Assembly: GCA_963792705.1 (NCBI GenBank) | Contig: CAWBXD010000014.1 | Location: 496,001 to 560,000 of the forward strand | Direction of reading: 5' to 3' | Length of the DNA: 64,000 nt | DNA from: JBBQVS01 sp963792705 | Lineage (GTDB): Bacteria; Chloroflexota; Ktedonobacteria; Ktedonobacterales; Ktedonobacteraceae | Shown here: in pieces, positions 18,072 through 26,574 of the stretch | Layout of the letters: every line of letters begins with the position of its first letter | Numbering within the stretch: position 1 is the first letter of the stretch | Notes under the pieces: generated by a model | Database searches by the model: none | What the model saw: the letters and a program-made list of their open reading frames with translations, nothing else | What the model was told of the DNA's origin: nothing | Made by a program: the position numbers and the translations under genes

Positions 18072-18398
18072 ATGAGAGTGTTTGACGATACATCTTTAGA
18101 TAGACAACCGAGGAAGAAGGGTCGTGGTTGCATGACAGAATTACCAAACGATCAACATATTACCTATCAACTACAACATCGCAAATGTGGCAAAGCATCT
18201 TGTAGTACGTGTCGCAACGGGCAAGGACATGGCCCATACTGGTATGCCTACTGGCGTGAAGGTTCTCGTCTGCGCTCAGGCTATGTTGGAAAGATTAACC
18301 CGTCTGGTGCCGAGGCTTCACCTATAGCACGTGAAGCACACAAAAATAGCACCATGATTGCAGCACAAGAACGTGTCGGGGAAGCTGTGCTTGTCTAA
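18072..18398 (+). CDS. small CGKxxCxxC protein, DUF6788-like
   Basis: 108 aa; ATG 18132 (MTELPNDQ) would give 88 aa and fits the conserved part better, but neither start has a good ribosome-binding site. The motif CGKASCSTCRNGQGHGPYWY followed by AYWREGSRLRSGYVGK is a recurrent module I recall from Chloroflexota and from transposon-associated proteins; it probably binds zinc or nucleic acid. Function is unknown. It precedes nrdR by 78 bp on the same strand. Confidence 0.6.
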   Translation: MRVFDDTSLDRQPRKKGRGCMTELPNDQHITYQLQHRKCGKASCSTCRNGQGHGPYWYAYWREGSRLRSGYVGKINPSGAEASPIAREAHKNSTMIAAQERVGEAVLV

Positions 18399-18476
18399 TA
18401 TGCTCTATCACCCCTTGCATAAGATGTGATACTATGTCTCTATTCTTTAACGTAGTTAGCAGGGGGTGTAAAGGGC

Positions 18477-18935
18477 ATGAAGTGTCCGTTTTGTGGTAGA
18501 ACCGAGTCACGCGTCAAAGATTCGCGCGATATAGGCGATGCTATTCATCGAAGGCGAGAATGTGAGCATTGTAAAGGAAGATTCAGCACGTATGAACGTG
18601 TTGAAAAATTTCACTTGATGGTCATCAAACAAGACCAGAGACGCGAACCATTTGATCGCCAAAAGTTATACGTCGGTATTCGTAAAGCATGCGAGAAGCG
18701 GCCACTACCAGCCGGTGAGATTGAGAATGCCGTCGAAGAGATTGAGCAAGAGTTATATCACATTGGCAAGCAGGAAATACCAAGCAATATGATTGGTGAG
18801 TTGGTAATGGAACATCTACGACGGATGGATAAGATTGCGTATATCCGCTTCGCTAGTGTCTACCGCTCCTTTGGCGATGTTGAGACGATGTTTGAAGAGA
18901 TACAAAGCCTACTCAATCGAGAGAAAACGGAATGA
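18477..18935 (+). CDS. nrdR: transcriptional repressor NrdR
   Basis: Zinc-ribbon plus ATP-cone repressor of ribonucleotide reductase genes, responding to ATP/dATP. 152 aa, the usual length. The N-terminal ribbon MKCPFCGRTESRVKDSR...RRECEHCKGRFSTYERVE is nearly canonical; the ATP-cone follows (VIKQDQRREPFDRQKLYVGI, ending RFASVYRSFGDVE). AGGGGG lies upstream. No ribonucleotide reductase gene is in the window, so its operators must be elsewhere. Confidence 0.97.
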   Translation: MKCPFCGRTESRVKDSRDIGDAIHRRRECEHCKGRFSTYERVEKFHLMVIKQDQRREPFDRQKLYVGIRKACEKRPLPAGEIENAVEEIEQELYHIGKQEIPSNMIGELVMEHLRRMDKIAYIRFASVYRSFGDVETMFEEIQSLLNREKTE

Positions 18936-18936
18936 T

Positions 18937-18980
18937 ATGCAACATGGATGAAATCACGAAAAATTTCACCCATGTTGCAT
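18937..18980. terminator. 18-bp hairpin between nrdR and the cNMP-binding gene
   Basis: Arms 18937-18954 and 18963-18980 pair with a single A-C mismatch around an 8-nt loop. It is followed by GTATTTTT on the plus strand and sits between convergent stops, so a bidirectional terminator is likely. Confidence 0.75.
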
Positions 18981-18986
18981 GTATTT

Positions 18987-19445
18987 TTAGTCTTCTACAC
19001 GTCCTTGTGCTTTGCGTAAACGGCGACTAAGTGTGGCAAGAAGTTTGAGTGCAATGTCGGGATGAGTTTTTATCACACCTCTAAAGTCCCATACTGGAAG
19101 AAGGAGAGCAGTGACATCCTCTACTGCCGTTACCGTTGCTGAACGTGGCTGGTCGTCCAACAGTGCCATCTCACCAAGTGTCTCACCAGCACCGAGGGTA
19201 TTAATTTCTTTTTCCGCTCCCTGCGCTCCACTCGCTTGAGTAATACTCACTCTTCCACTTTTGAGAATGTACAAGCCGGAGCCGCTATCGCCTTGAGAAA
19301 ACAACTTTGTGCCTGCGCTATATGTTCGCTCCTGACTACTTTTAGCAAGTGTTTGTAGCTCTTTCTTATCTAAGGAAGAAAAGAGTCCTACATGGGCAAG
19401 AGTATCTTCGTTCACACTAACGCTCCTTATGATGACAAACTTCAA
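18987..19445 (-). CDS. stand-alone cyclic nucleotide-binding domain protein
   Basis: 152 aa, a single Crp/cNMP-binding domain: VGLFSSLDKKELQTLAKSSQ, GTKLFSQGDSGSGLYILKSG, and the phosphate-binding cassette GETLGEMALLDDQPRSATVT, which has the Glu and Arg needed for cAMP or cGMP binding. There is no helix-turn-helix, so it is not a Crp-type regulator; it may act as a ligand sensor through protein contacts. The C-terminal helix (ALKLLATLSRRLRKAQ) is a likely dimerisation helix. Start ATG 19445; a GTG eight codons later is also possible. Confidence 0.85.
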   Translation of the reverse strand: MKFVIIRSVSVNEDTLAHVGLFSSLDKKELQTLAKSSQERTYSAGTKLFSQGDSGSGLYILKSGRVSITQASGAQGAEKEINTLGAGETLGEMALLDDQPRSATVTAVEDVTALLLPVWDFRGVIKTHPDIALKLLATLSRRLRKAQGRVED

Positions 19446-19595
19446 ATAGGATCAACGTATACTACAATAGTATGCAGAATGCTTTCATTTTATCACACTC
19501 ATCACGGTAAGAGAGATAGAGCAAGTTTTGACTTTATGGTCTGCAACAACTACAATAAAACAAAAGACATACGAATACGATCACGCAACAATGTA

Positions 19596-19658
19596 GGGAC
19601 CGATGTATTGTGTCCTGATAGCATTTCTAATAACATGAGGACGCGATACATCGGTCCC
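19596..19658. repeat. dispersed palindrome, GGGACCGAT family, copy 1
   Basis: 21-nt arms at 19596-19616 and 19638-19658 pair with two G-T wobbles around a 21-nt loop. The arm core GGGACCGATGTAT is close to the arms at 21961-22045, 24371-24457 and 35465-35535. It lies between the divergent cNMP and TPR genes. Confidence 0.85.
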
Positions 19659-19685
19659 AGATGACATTCCTTTATAAAGGATGAT

Positions 19686-21932
19686 ATGCCAATGACAACA
19701 CCAGATATAGAGAAGCAAGAGAAGGATCGCCAGCAGGCGGAGAAGCGTCTGCAGGCGGGTTTAGAAGCATTTAACGATGGGCAACTAGAAAAGGCGACTG
19801 AGGCTTTTGGCGACGCGGAAATTCGCTTTCGCTTGCTTGGCGATATGAAACGTGCAGGCGATAGCCGTGCCTTGCTTGCTGATGTACAACGCCAGAACAA
19901 TATGCTTGAACAAGCTATCAACAGTTATCAACGTGCAATAAAGCTCTATAAGGACGCCAATAGACCATTAAACGAAGCGCAAAGTACGCTGGAAATGGGA
20001 CATATTGAGCGGCAACTTGCCCACCTTGATAGAGCGCAAGATGCCTATCAGATGGCGCAAAACCTGTATCGTGCGAACAAACATATGCAAGGCTTAGGAA
20101 ATGCTGCGCTCGCGCTTGGACATGTCGCACTACAGCGTGGCAACACCGACTATGCCACAGACTTCTATCAGGAAGCTATTCACGATTTTCATGAAGCAAA
20201 TGATACTATTCATGAGGCTGATGCTAGTCGTAGTCTTGCTGATGTACAACGTATGGCAAGACGCTTTGCCGAGGCCGAGAATGGCTACACACACGCCCTT
20301 CAAGTCTATCAAACACATCATGATACCTTTGGCGCAATCGACGCCCAACTAGGGTTGGCAAGAATATATCTCGACCAGGAACAGGTTGATAAAGCTTCTA
20401 AGATTTTGTCGGACGCCTTTAGTACGTCACAGGGCCTCGAATATGAATTGGGGCAGGCAGACGCCAATCTTGGCCTGGCAGAAGTAAGTTTTCTGCAAGG
20501 AAGTGTTGACCAAGCATTGATTGGGGCGCAAGCCGCAGGCCAATTGTATGCAGACCAACGAAATGCATTGGGTACCGCCCATGCGAACCGTCTCCTGGGT
20601 GAGATTAATTTACGCCGTGGACAGTTGTCGTATGCAAGTTCGCTTATGGATCGAGCGTTACGCACGTTCAAAGCGGTGGCACATCGTATGGGACAGGCTG
20701 AAGCCACGATAGGTTTGGGCGAGATACATCGGCGACGCGGCTTTATGGAACGAGCACAAAAAACCTTTGACGAGGGCCGCACACAAGCACATTTGCTGCA
20801 CGATGCTCGTCTTGAGAGTCGAGCACTGCTAGGTATCGGCGATGTATTGCATCAACAAGGACAGATCGTACAGGCAAAGGCCGCATACGAAGATGCCAAG
20901 ACGCGTATAGAGACTTTGGGTGAATTCGCTAGTGCAACGACTATTGTTGAAGCCGAGGTTCGTCTTGCACGCGTCGCCATTTTCATAGGTGATCTGAAAG
21001 AGGCCACAGCTCACCTTGCACAGGCGACCGAAATGATGACCAAAAACCCTCTTGCCACACAGGTAGCTCCAATGGCAGCCGTGATATATGGACAGTTATA
21101 CCTGACACAAGGAGACCTTACACAGGCCGAGGCCCGTTTTAGTGAGGCGCACGATTCAGCAGAAGCACAGCAAGAGCCGTTACAATCTGCCGAAGCGGTA
21201 CTAGGGTTAGCGCAAACACGCCTGACACGCGAAGAACTTGAGGCAGCTCTGTCCAGCTTCTTAGCGGCAGGCCGTCAGTTTCAACAGGTTGAGAGTGTAG
21301 ATGGCGATGGCTCCTCCGCGCTTGGTATTGCACAGGTGTATCTCGGACAGCAACAGTGGGATGAGACGCTAGAAAATTGTGAGGCGGCACTTGTACGCTT
21401 CAACCAATCAGACGATGCACTTGGACAAGCGGATGCACTGCTTACACGAGGACTAGCACAGCGCGGTAGAGAGGAACTGGATAAAGCGTTAGAAGATTTT
21501 GAGCAGGCATTGAAATTGTATCACCAGCAACGTAGACCATTGGGGGTTGTTGATACACGCTCGGCGCGTGGTGGTGTCTTCATGGTACGAGGCGAGTTCG
21601 AGCGAGCACTCGACGAGCAGACGAAGGCTATTGCACAAGTTGAGCGCGTAATGCAAAGCTTGAGTACGCCACAGCAATGGAGTATGTTTTTGCGCCAGTA
21701 TGCAGAACTTTATGCACAAACAGCGATCACGGATGTACGGCGCGATCAAGATGAACAAGCCCGTACACTTCTGCAAAACTATGCTCGCATCGCTGGTGGT
21801 GCTGAAATTACTCGTCAGCTACAAACCTATGAGGACGCAATGCCCATCAGCGGCGAGGAAGTCACAGAGGAAGAATTGCGTTCAAACCAGAATCTTGTGA
21901 AACGTCTAAGACAAATCCGTAAAGGATTGTAA
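19686..21932 (+). CDS. large tetratricopeptide-repeat protein
   Basis: 748 aa made almost entirely of about 40-residue TPRs, roughly sixteen units, with the recurring pattern A...LG.AE...RRG....A...Y..AL (for example ADANLGLAEVSFLQGSVDQA and ATIGLGEIHRRRGFMERAQK). This spacing resembles the TPR_12 type found in LGN-like and signalling scaffolds. No signal peptide, membrane segment, kinase, CHAT or HTH domain was seen. The last about 100 residues lose the repeats (ARTLLQNYARIAGGAEITRQ) and probably cap the solenoid. It is probably a cytoplasmic scaffold of unknown partner. AAAGGA precedes the ATG. Confidence 0.88.
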   Translation: MPMTTPDIEKQEKDRQQAEKRLQAGLEAFNDGQLEKATEAFGDAEIRFRLLGDMKRAGDSRALLADVQRQNNMLEQAINSYQRAIKLYKDANRPLNEAQSTLEMGHIERQLAHLDRAQDAYQMAQNLYRANKHMQGLGNAALALGHVALQRGNTDYATDFYQEAIHDFHEANDTIHEADASRSLADVQRMARRFAEAENGYTHALQVYQTHHDTFGAIDAQLGLARIYLDQEQVDKASKILSDAFSTSQGLEYELGQADANLGLAEVSFLQGSVDQALIGAQAAGQLYADQRNALGTAHANRLLGEINLRRGQLSYASSLMDRALRTFKAVAHRMGQAEATIGLGEIHRRRGFMERAQKTFDEGRTQAHLLHDARLESRALLGIGDVLHQQGQIVQAKAAYEDAKTRIETLGEFASATTIVEAEVRLARVAIFIGDLKEATAHLAQATEMMTKNPLATQVAPMAAVIYGQLYLTQGDLTQAEARFSEAHDSAEAQQEPLQSAEAVLGLAQTRLTREELEAALSSFLAAGRQFQQVESVDGDGSSALGIAQVYLGQQQWDETLENCEAALVRFNQSDDALGQADALLTRGLAQRGREELDKALEDFEQALKLYHQQRRPLGVVDTRSARGGVFMVRGEFERALDEQTKAIAQVERVMQSLSTPQQWSMFLRQYAELYAQTAITDVRRDQDEQARTLLQNYARIAGGAEITRQLQTYEDAMPISGEEVTEEELRSNQNLVKRLRQIRKGL

Positions 21933-21960
21933 TATCGGTGGGATAATGAGAGAATAGAAG

Positions 21961-22045
21961 GTAGGGACCGATTTATCGTGTCCTCAGCACAAGCGAAGCA
22001 ATGTGCGCGCATCCGCATGAGAGGACGCGATAAATCGGTCTCTAC
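21961..22045. repeat. dispersed palindrome, TAGGGACCGAT family, copy 2
   Basis: 25-nt arms at 21961-21985 and 22021-22045 with a few mismatches and a 35-nt loop. It sits between two same-strand genes (TPR protein and the 263-aa protein), where a hairpin could attenuate or protect a polycistronic transcript. Confidence 0.85.
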
Positions 22046-22075
22046 CTAGGCCTTGGACAATGAGGAGTTTTTAGT

Positions 22076-22867
22076 ATGAGTATACTTTTCTTACGTGGCG
22101 ATGCACAGGCACCGAGAGGCCATGCGATCTTTGTGGCGCGCAGCGCAAGCAATCCAAGAGTTGTTTACTGCACATACTGTATCGTGCCGCCGATTCCGAT
22201 GTCGTTAGCCAAGTATCTTCCTCCAATGTTCGCAGCGCAAATTTCACCCGAAGACCTCGGTGAGGCAGGAAGTTCTATGCGAGGCATGCCAATTCCTCCT
22301 ATGTTAGAGGAGGGCAAAACAATGGAACAACTTGAATTGCTGGCTGAACGTCGCGGTGATGATTTATGCGATATTGGAACAGTAAATGGACAGGACCAAG
22401 GCATACGTTTGCAGATGGCAGCGACAAGTTGCGAAGAATATGGACAAATGTACGAAAAGTATATTTCTTCATTCGGAACGCTTTCATCCTCATCTTCTCC
22501 CTTTGAAATCGCTGGCACAGAGGAGCAAAAGCCACTGGACGACGTAGATGCTGATGAACTTCTTTTGCAAACAATGTCTGATCGCCAAAAGCTTGCAGAA
22601 TTGGGCAAGTTAGTTGGCATGGCGCGTTATGCCTTGGACGGACATGATACTGCGGAGTTGAGAGAATCTCAGCGTCGTATGCAGCGTATTGCGGATCTAA
22701 TGGCCGACAAATATCGTGGTTCACAACTTGTTGCCGCCGCCACAGACCCTCAGCCACAAGGCGCACAGCTAGCTGGTCTTTACTTGAGCAGAGCATATAA
22801 ACTACTTGACGAAGAATATGCCGAAATTCCAAATATCGAACGCGCAATCCGCGAATTGCAAGAATAA
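22076..22867 (+). CDS. unknown protein, 263 aa
   Basis: No family recognised. The N-terminal half is mixed beta/loop (ILFLRGDAQAPRGHAIFVAR, then CTYCIVPPIPMSLAKYLPPM), with two cysteines spaced CxxC. The middle is acidic and Ser-rich (SSFGTLSSSSSPFE). The C-terminal third is helical (LAELGKLVGMARYALDGHDT...RRMQRIADLMADKYRG) and resembles a bundle. No signal peptide or membrane span. GAGGAG precedes the ATG. It is followed 25 bp later by another unknown gene and they are probably one transcription unit. Confidence 0.75.
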   Translation: MSILFLRGDAQAPRGHAIFVARSASNPRVVYCTYCIVPPIPMSLAKYLPPMFAAQISPEDLGEAGSSMRGMPIPPMLEEGKTMEQLELLAERRGDDLCDIGTVNGQDQGIRLQMAATSCEEYGQMYEKYISSFGTLSSSSSPFEIAGTEEQKPLDDVDADELLLQTMSDRQKLAELGKLVGMARYALDGHDTAELRESQRRMQRIADLMADKYRGSQLVAAATDPQPQGAQLAGLYLSRAYKLLDEEYAEIPNIERAIRELQE

Positions 22868-22892
22868 CATCTGTTAGAGGAGAATAGAGTCT

Positions 22893-24332
22893 ATGGCATC
22901 CATAGAAATGAAGGCTGATCTATCATCGCTTGTTAATGCGTTGATCTCAGGCGAGACCAACGCAATTGTTGCTGCAGCCCATGACCTGTTAGCACATGGA
23001 GAGTCCGCTGATGTTCTCATTGGACGTATCGGGTTGCTTGCTGCTCCTGGCGATTCATCAGGGCAAGTGCTGCTCATGCTGAATGCAGCCGCGATGCTCT
23101 GTCGCTATCTGCACACCATTCCACAACCGCTGGATGGGACAGAGCAGGGCAGCGAACGCGCTTTGCCATTGTTTGCAGAGGCAATGCTCGCAGCAGCACC
23201 AGCAGTACGCGCAGCGCAGAATGTACACGTTACTTATCCTGAACCCTTCTTCCCAAGTGGTTTGGGCGAAAAAGGCAGCGTAAACGACGCGATACAGCAG
23301 GCCGTACATAGCAACGATACAGAGCGCGTCGAACGCCTCCTCATGGGATTATACGGAACAGGTGCCGACTATCGCACTCTGCAGGTTCGTGCCTACGAAA
23401 GTATTGCCACAACATTCCAGGATGCAGGTCGCCCCTTTATGTATGCTGTACGTGGCTTTCAATTGCTCGGTACAGTTGAGTGGGGAGATCGTGTTCCAGC
23501 CATTATTCATTGGCTAGCCCCTCATTTACCCTTACGGCCCGACTCAGTAGCTCCTGAGTGGGTGAAAACGGTGAGTGATTTTGCGGCTGATTCCACGCAC
23601 GATATGTCGAGTATTCAAAAACGCATATCCGCGCCTAAAAACCAGAATGCATTGCCTCTCCAACAAATCCTGCTTAGTGATGCAAGCGCAACCCAGGTAT
23701 GTCAGGCCGTCTATGATGCAGTTATGAAGGGTGAGGCGTCGTCTCGTGCCGTGAGTTCGGTCATTTCTCTTGCAGCAGCAGAGGTGATGAATCTTGTTGG
23801 TGATGGCGACCGTGCATTGTTTGTACGCGTGGCGCAAGGACTGCTCTTTGCCTCCGCAATTCGTTTGGCCTTTCAGCAGGTACAAGATGTTGAAATATTG
23901 CCACTCTTGTTCACATCAGCAGCTTTCATCAACGCGTTACGGAAAGAGATTGCGGCACAAAACAACACAGTAACTCCGCTACAAGCCTCTTCTTCGGCTG
24001 TCCTCGGCGGAGGCTTGATCGCGCCCGCGCAATTAGATTCATTCAAGGCACAACTAGAGGGACGCGATGCCGCCAGCGCACTTGCCACGGCACGCCGCTA
24101 TATGAAATTAAACTACGACGCTCGTGCGTTGTTCGCAGTTCTTGGACTTGTTGCGGCACAGACAAATGCAAGCCTCGATCAAGGATACACATTGCAAATT
24201 GTGCAAGCTGCGAGCGAAGACTTTCTCGCTTGGCCTCACACGTTAGGTGATACCAGTATCGACATCTACTTACAGGTAGCCATACGCGCCGCCGCATTTG
24301 GGGAACGCGATACAGTGGTATCAAACTTATAA
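22893..24332 (+). CDS. unknown, largely alpha-helical protein, 479 aa
   Basis: No family assigned. The sequence is Ala-rich and helical throughout, with short repeated helix pairs reminiscent of HEAT-like or helical-bundle proteins (for example ADVLIGRIGLLAAPGDSSGQ and AIRLAFQQVQDVEILPLLFT). No cysteine cluster, signal peptide or convincing transmembrane helix. TTAGAGGAGAA precedes the start. It lies 25 bp behind the 263-aa gene, and the two probably work together; the TPR gene upstream may belong to the same functional group although a palindrome separates them. Confidence 0.75.
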   Translation: MASIEMKADLSSLVNALISGETNAIVAAAHDLLAHGESADVLIGRIGLLAAPGDSSGQVLLMLNAAAMLCRYLHTIPQPLDGTEQGSERALPLFAEAMLAAAPAVRAAQNVHVTYPEPFFPSGLGEKGSVNDAIQQAVHSNDTERVERLLMGLYGTGADYRTLQVRAYESIATTFQDAGRPFMYAVRGFQLLGTVEWGDRVPAIIHWLAPHLPLRPDSVAPEWVKTVSDFAADSTHDMSSIQKRISAPKNQNALPLQQILLSDASATQVCQAVYDAVMKGEASSRAVSSVISLAAAEVMNLVGDGDRALFVRVAQGLLFASAIRLAFQQVQDVEILPLLFTSAAFINALRKEIAAQNNTVTPLQASSSAVLGGGLIAPAQLDSFKAQLEGRDAASALATARRYMKLNYDARALFAVLGLVAAQTNASLDQGYTLQIVQAASEDFLAWPHTLGDTSIDIYLQVAIRAAAFGERDTVVSNL

Positions 24333-24337
24333 GTAAA

Positions 24338-24516
24338 CAGGACAGGGGCAAGGTTTTTGAGAGGCATAAAGAAACGCCTGTAGGGACCGATTTATCACGT
24401 CCTTTCGGCAGTCTGAATGTCAGCAGGACGTAATAAATCGGTCCCTACAGGCGTTTCATCGCGTGAAAATTGTTCTTTTTCAAAAACCTGTCCCTGAGAG
24501 GTTTGCCCCTGTCCTG
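24338..24516. repeat. nested palindrome: TAGGGACCGAT copy 3 inside a GACAGGGGCAAG-type element
   Basis: Inner arms 24371-24403 and 24425-24457 (33 nt, one mismatch) carry the TAGGGACCGATTTAT core. Outer arms 24338-24351 and 24503-24516 (14 nt, perfect) begin with CAGGACAGGGGCAA, the outer word of the 11028-11113 element. Additional partial pairing exists between the arms (GGTTTTTGAGAG against CAAAAACC). It reads as one palindrome inserted within another, between a same-strand gene and the first binding-protein gene. Confidence 0.8.
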
Positions 24517-24584
24517 TCTGTGCTCTATTTTGTAGATATCCTGCTTTCTCTCATTAGAAATATATTCTGGAGGAGAACAATACG

Positions 24585-26300
24585 GTGTTCCCCATAAAAA
24601 AACATATAATGCTATTTTTTGTTATGCTTTGTGTAAGCTCTTTTTTGTGTACAGCGTGTAATATATTTGGTGGACCTACAACACAGCCGTTGGTTAAAGC
24701 ACCCACGAACAAACAGATTTTCACGATACCAGAGGTTGGTATCGCGGATATCAGCACACTTGATCCCGCGTTAGCCCATGATCCAGCCTCGATAAACATG
24801 GTACAGATGCTGTTCACGGGATTGGTTCAGCTTGACGATAAACTCCAACTTCATCCACAGCTTGCAAGCTCGTGGGACTTAGGACCAGATAACGTAACAT
24901 GGACCTTTCATCTCAAAAAAAATCTCCATTTTAGCGATGGAACACCGTTAACGTCAAAAGACGTTGCGTATAGCATTGATCGTGCTTTGCAACCCACAAC
25001 TCAATCAACCGTTGCGCCACTGTACCTCAGTTTAATCAAAGACGCCGACCAATTGTTAGCAGGTAGAACAACAACGCTTATTGGTGACTCACTACAAACG
25101 CCTGATGATACAACGCTAGCAATTGTTACGACGAAGGCATCAGCATATTTTTTGAATATGTTGACCTCTACCTGCTCGTATGTTGTGGAGAAGAGTTTCG
25201 TCACAAAGTATGGAGCAAAATTTACTGATCATCTTGCACAAGGGGGGGGAACAGGTCCCTTTAGCTTGGTGCAGGATATTCATGGTCAGGAAATAGACTT
25301 CGCACCCAATAAAAACTACTACGACCCTAAGCCTCAGTTACAACATGTGCGTGTCGCCTTTTATCATCAAGCCAGCGATGCCTATCAAGCATATCAGCAT
25401 GGCACAATCGACATGACGGGCATACCACAAGCAACGCTTGCGAACGCGAAGAAGCGTAAAGACTTCTATCAAATACCACAACTGTGGATCAACTACTATA
25501 CGATGAACTATCTTGTCAAGCCATTTGACAACATTCATATTCGTCAAGCATTCGCATTAGCCATCAATAAAACGGCTATTGCCAACTCAGTATGGCAAGG
25601 GACGGTCATTCCCACAAACCATATTGTGCCCAGTGGAATGTCAGGCTATAATGATGCTCTTACAGGACCGGATGGTACACAGTCCCTCACTGGCAATAGT
25701 AAAAAAGCGCAGGCGTTGTTCAAGCAAGGCTTGCAGGAAGAGCAATGGTCAAGTGTAGCCCAAGTTCCACCAATTACATTAACATATGCAACGGGTGTGG
25801 TAAATGTGGACAAAGAGGTCACTGCAATGATTGCAATGTGGCAAAAGGTGCTAGGCATAACCGTGACGGCAGACCCAACAACCGACTATAATACTCTTCT
25901 TGATAAGGTGACTGCCGCAACAAACAACGCTTCAGGGCTACAGCTCTGGGGCTTGGCGTGGGTAGCCGAATATCCTGATCCACAGGATTGGCTCACACTT
26001 CAATTTGATAATGGTGTCCCCAATAACAACATGAACTATGGGCAGAATACCAGCACAACAGCGGCACAACAACAAGCAACACAAAAGCAGTTAGAAAATG
26101 CTGATGCCGACATGCAACAAGGTGCGCGTTTACATGCTTATCAACAAGCCGAGCAACAACTTGTCAACGATGTAGCATGGCTTCCAATGGAGCAGGTGAC
26201 AACAACATTTTTGCGTTCCCCCTATATCGTTGGCATGACTGACAATGGTCAAGGCATTATTCCGCCGGGCGATTGGGCGAACATCTATCGAGTACAATAA
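24585..26300 (+). CDS. peptide ABC transporter substrate-binding lipoprotein 1
   Basis: Family 5 extracellular solute-binding protein (OppA/DppA type). 571 aa; GTG start with GGAGGAG ten bases upstream. N-terminal hydrophobic segment IMLFFVMLCVSSFLCTACN with a Cys suitable for lipidation, though the lipobox is weak. Family blocks: PALAHDPASINMVQMLFTGL, SWDLGPDNVTWTFHLKKN, FSDGTPLTSKDVAYSIDRAL, and VKPFDNIHIRQAFALAINK. It is roughly half identical to the two downstream copies. It ends in its own hairpin terminator, so it is separately transcribed. The ligand is unknown. Confidence 0.93.
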   Translation: MFPIKKHIMLFFVMLCVSSFLCTACNIFGGPTTQPLVKAPTNKQIFTIPEVGIADISTLDPALAHDPASINMVQMLFTGLVQLDDKLQLHPQLASSWDLGPDNVTWTFHLKKNLHFSDGTPLTSKDVAYSIDRALQPTTQSTVAPLYLSLIKDADQLLAGRTTTLIGDSLQTPDDTTLAIVTTKASAYFLNMLTSTCSYVVEKSFVTKYGAKFTDHLAQGGGTGPFSLVQDIHGQEIDFAPNKNYYDPKPQLQHVRVAFYHQASDAYQAYQHGTIDMTGIPQATLANAKKRKDFYQIPQLWINYYTMNYLVKPFDNIHIRQAFALAINKTAIANSVWQGTVIPTNHIVPSGMSGYNDALTGPDGTQSLTGNSKKAQALFKQGLQEEQWSSVAQVPPITLTYATGVVNVDKEVTAMIAMWQKVLGITVTADPTTDYNTLLDKVTAATNNASGLQLWGLAWVAEYPDPQDWLTLQFDNGVPNNNMNYGQNTSTTAAQQQATQKQLENADADMQQGARLHAYQQAEQQLVNDVAWLPMEQVTTTFLRSPYIVGMTDNGQGIIPPGDWANIYRVQ

Positions 26301-26310
26301 CACTTAACGC

Positions 26311-26360
26311 ATAACAGATGAGCGTGATTAAAAGACAAGCAAATCATGCTCATCTGTTAT
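26311..26360 (+). terminator. 19-bp hairpin plus T tract after binding protein 1
   Basis: Arms 26311-26329 and 26342-26360 pair with one G-T wobble, with a 12-nt loop, followed directly by TTTTATT. A typical intrinsic terminator on the plus strand. Confidence 0.85.
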
Positions 26361-26574
26361 TTTATTACACAATCTGCGCCAGAACATGTGAGATTTTGTG
26401 AAGAGTGAACGTATTTTAATATAAGTCAGTGTTCTCGATAGCGTCTCGCTCTAAAAATGGTGTCCATTTAGGGCCTCGTATATAAGTCGTCGAGGTATGG
26501 TGCTAATGCTGACACATGTTACTCCTACCTTTGGAGTGTAAGTTTTGTTCTCACAGGACAAGGAGAAGTCACGA
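26361..26574 (+). promoter_or_regulatory. leader of binding protein 2, duplicated upstream of binding protein 3
   Basis: This interval shares several colinear blocks with the region upstream of binding protein 3: GTGAGATTTT, ATATAAGTCAG, ATGGTGTC.ATTTAG, GTCGAGGTAT and ATGCTGAC.C.TGTTA. The similarity outside the coding region shows that the promoter or leader was duplicated with the gene, or is shared for co-regulation. I cannot assign a specific operator or -35/-10 pair. Confidence 0.5.

Noticed and set aside
22893..24332. Rieske-associated or questin-oxidase-like domain in the 479-aa protein
   Set aside because: Only a vague resemblance of helical segments; no metal-binding or catalytic residues could be pointed to.
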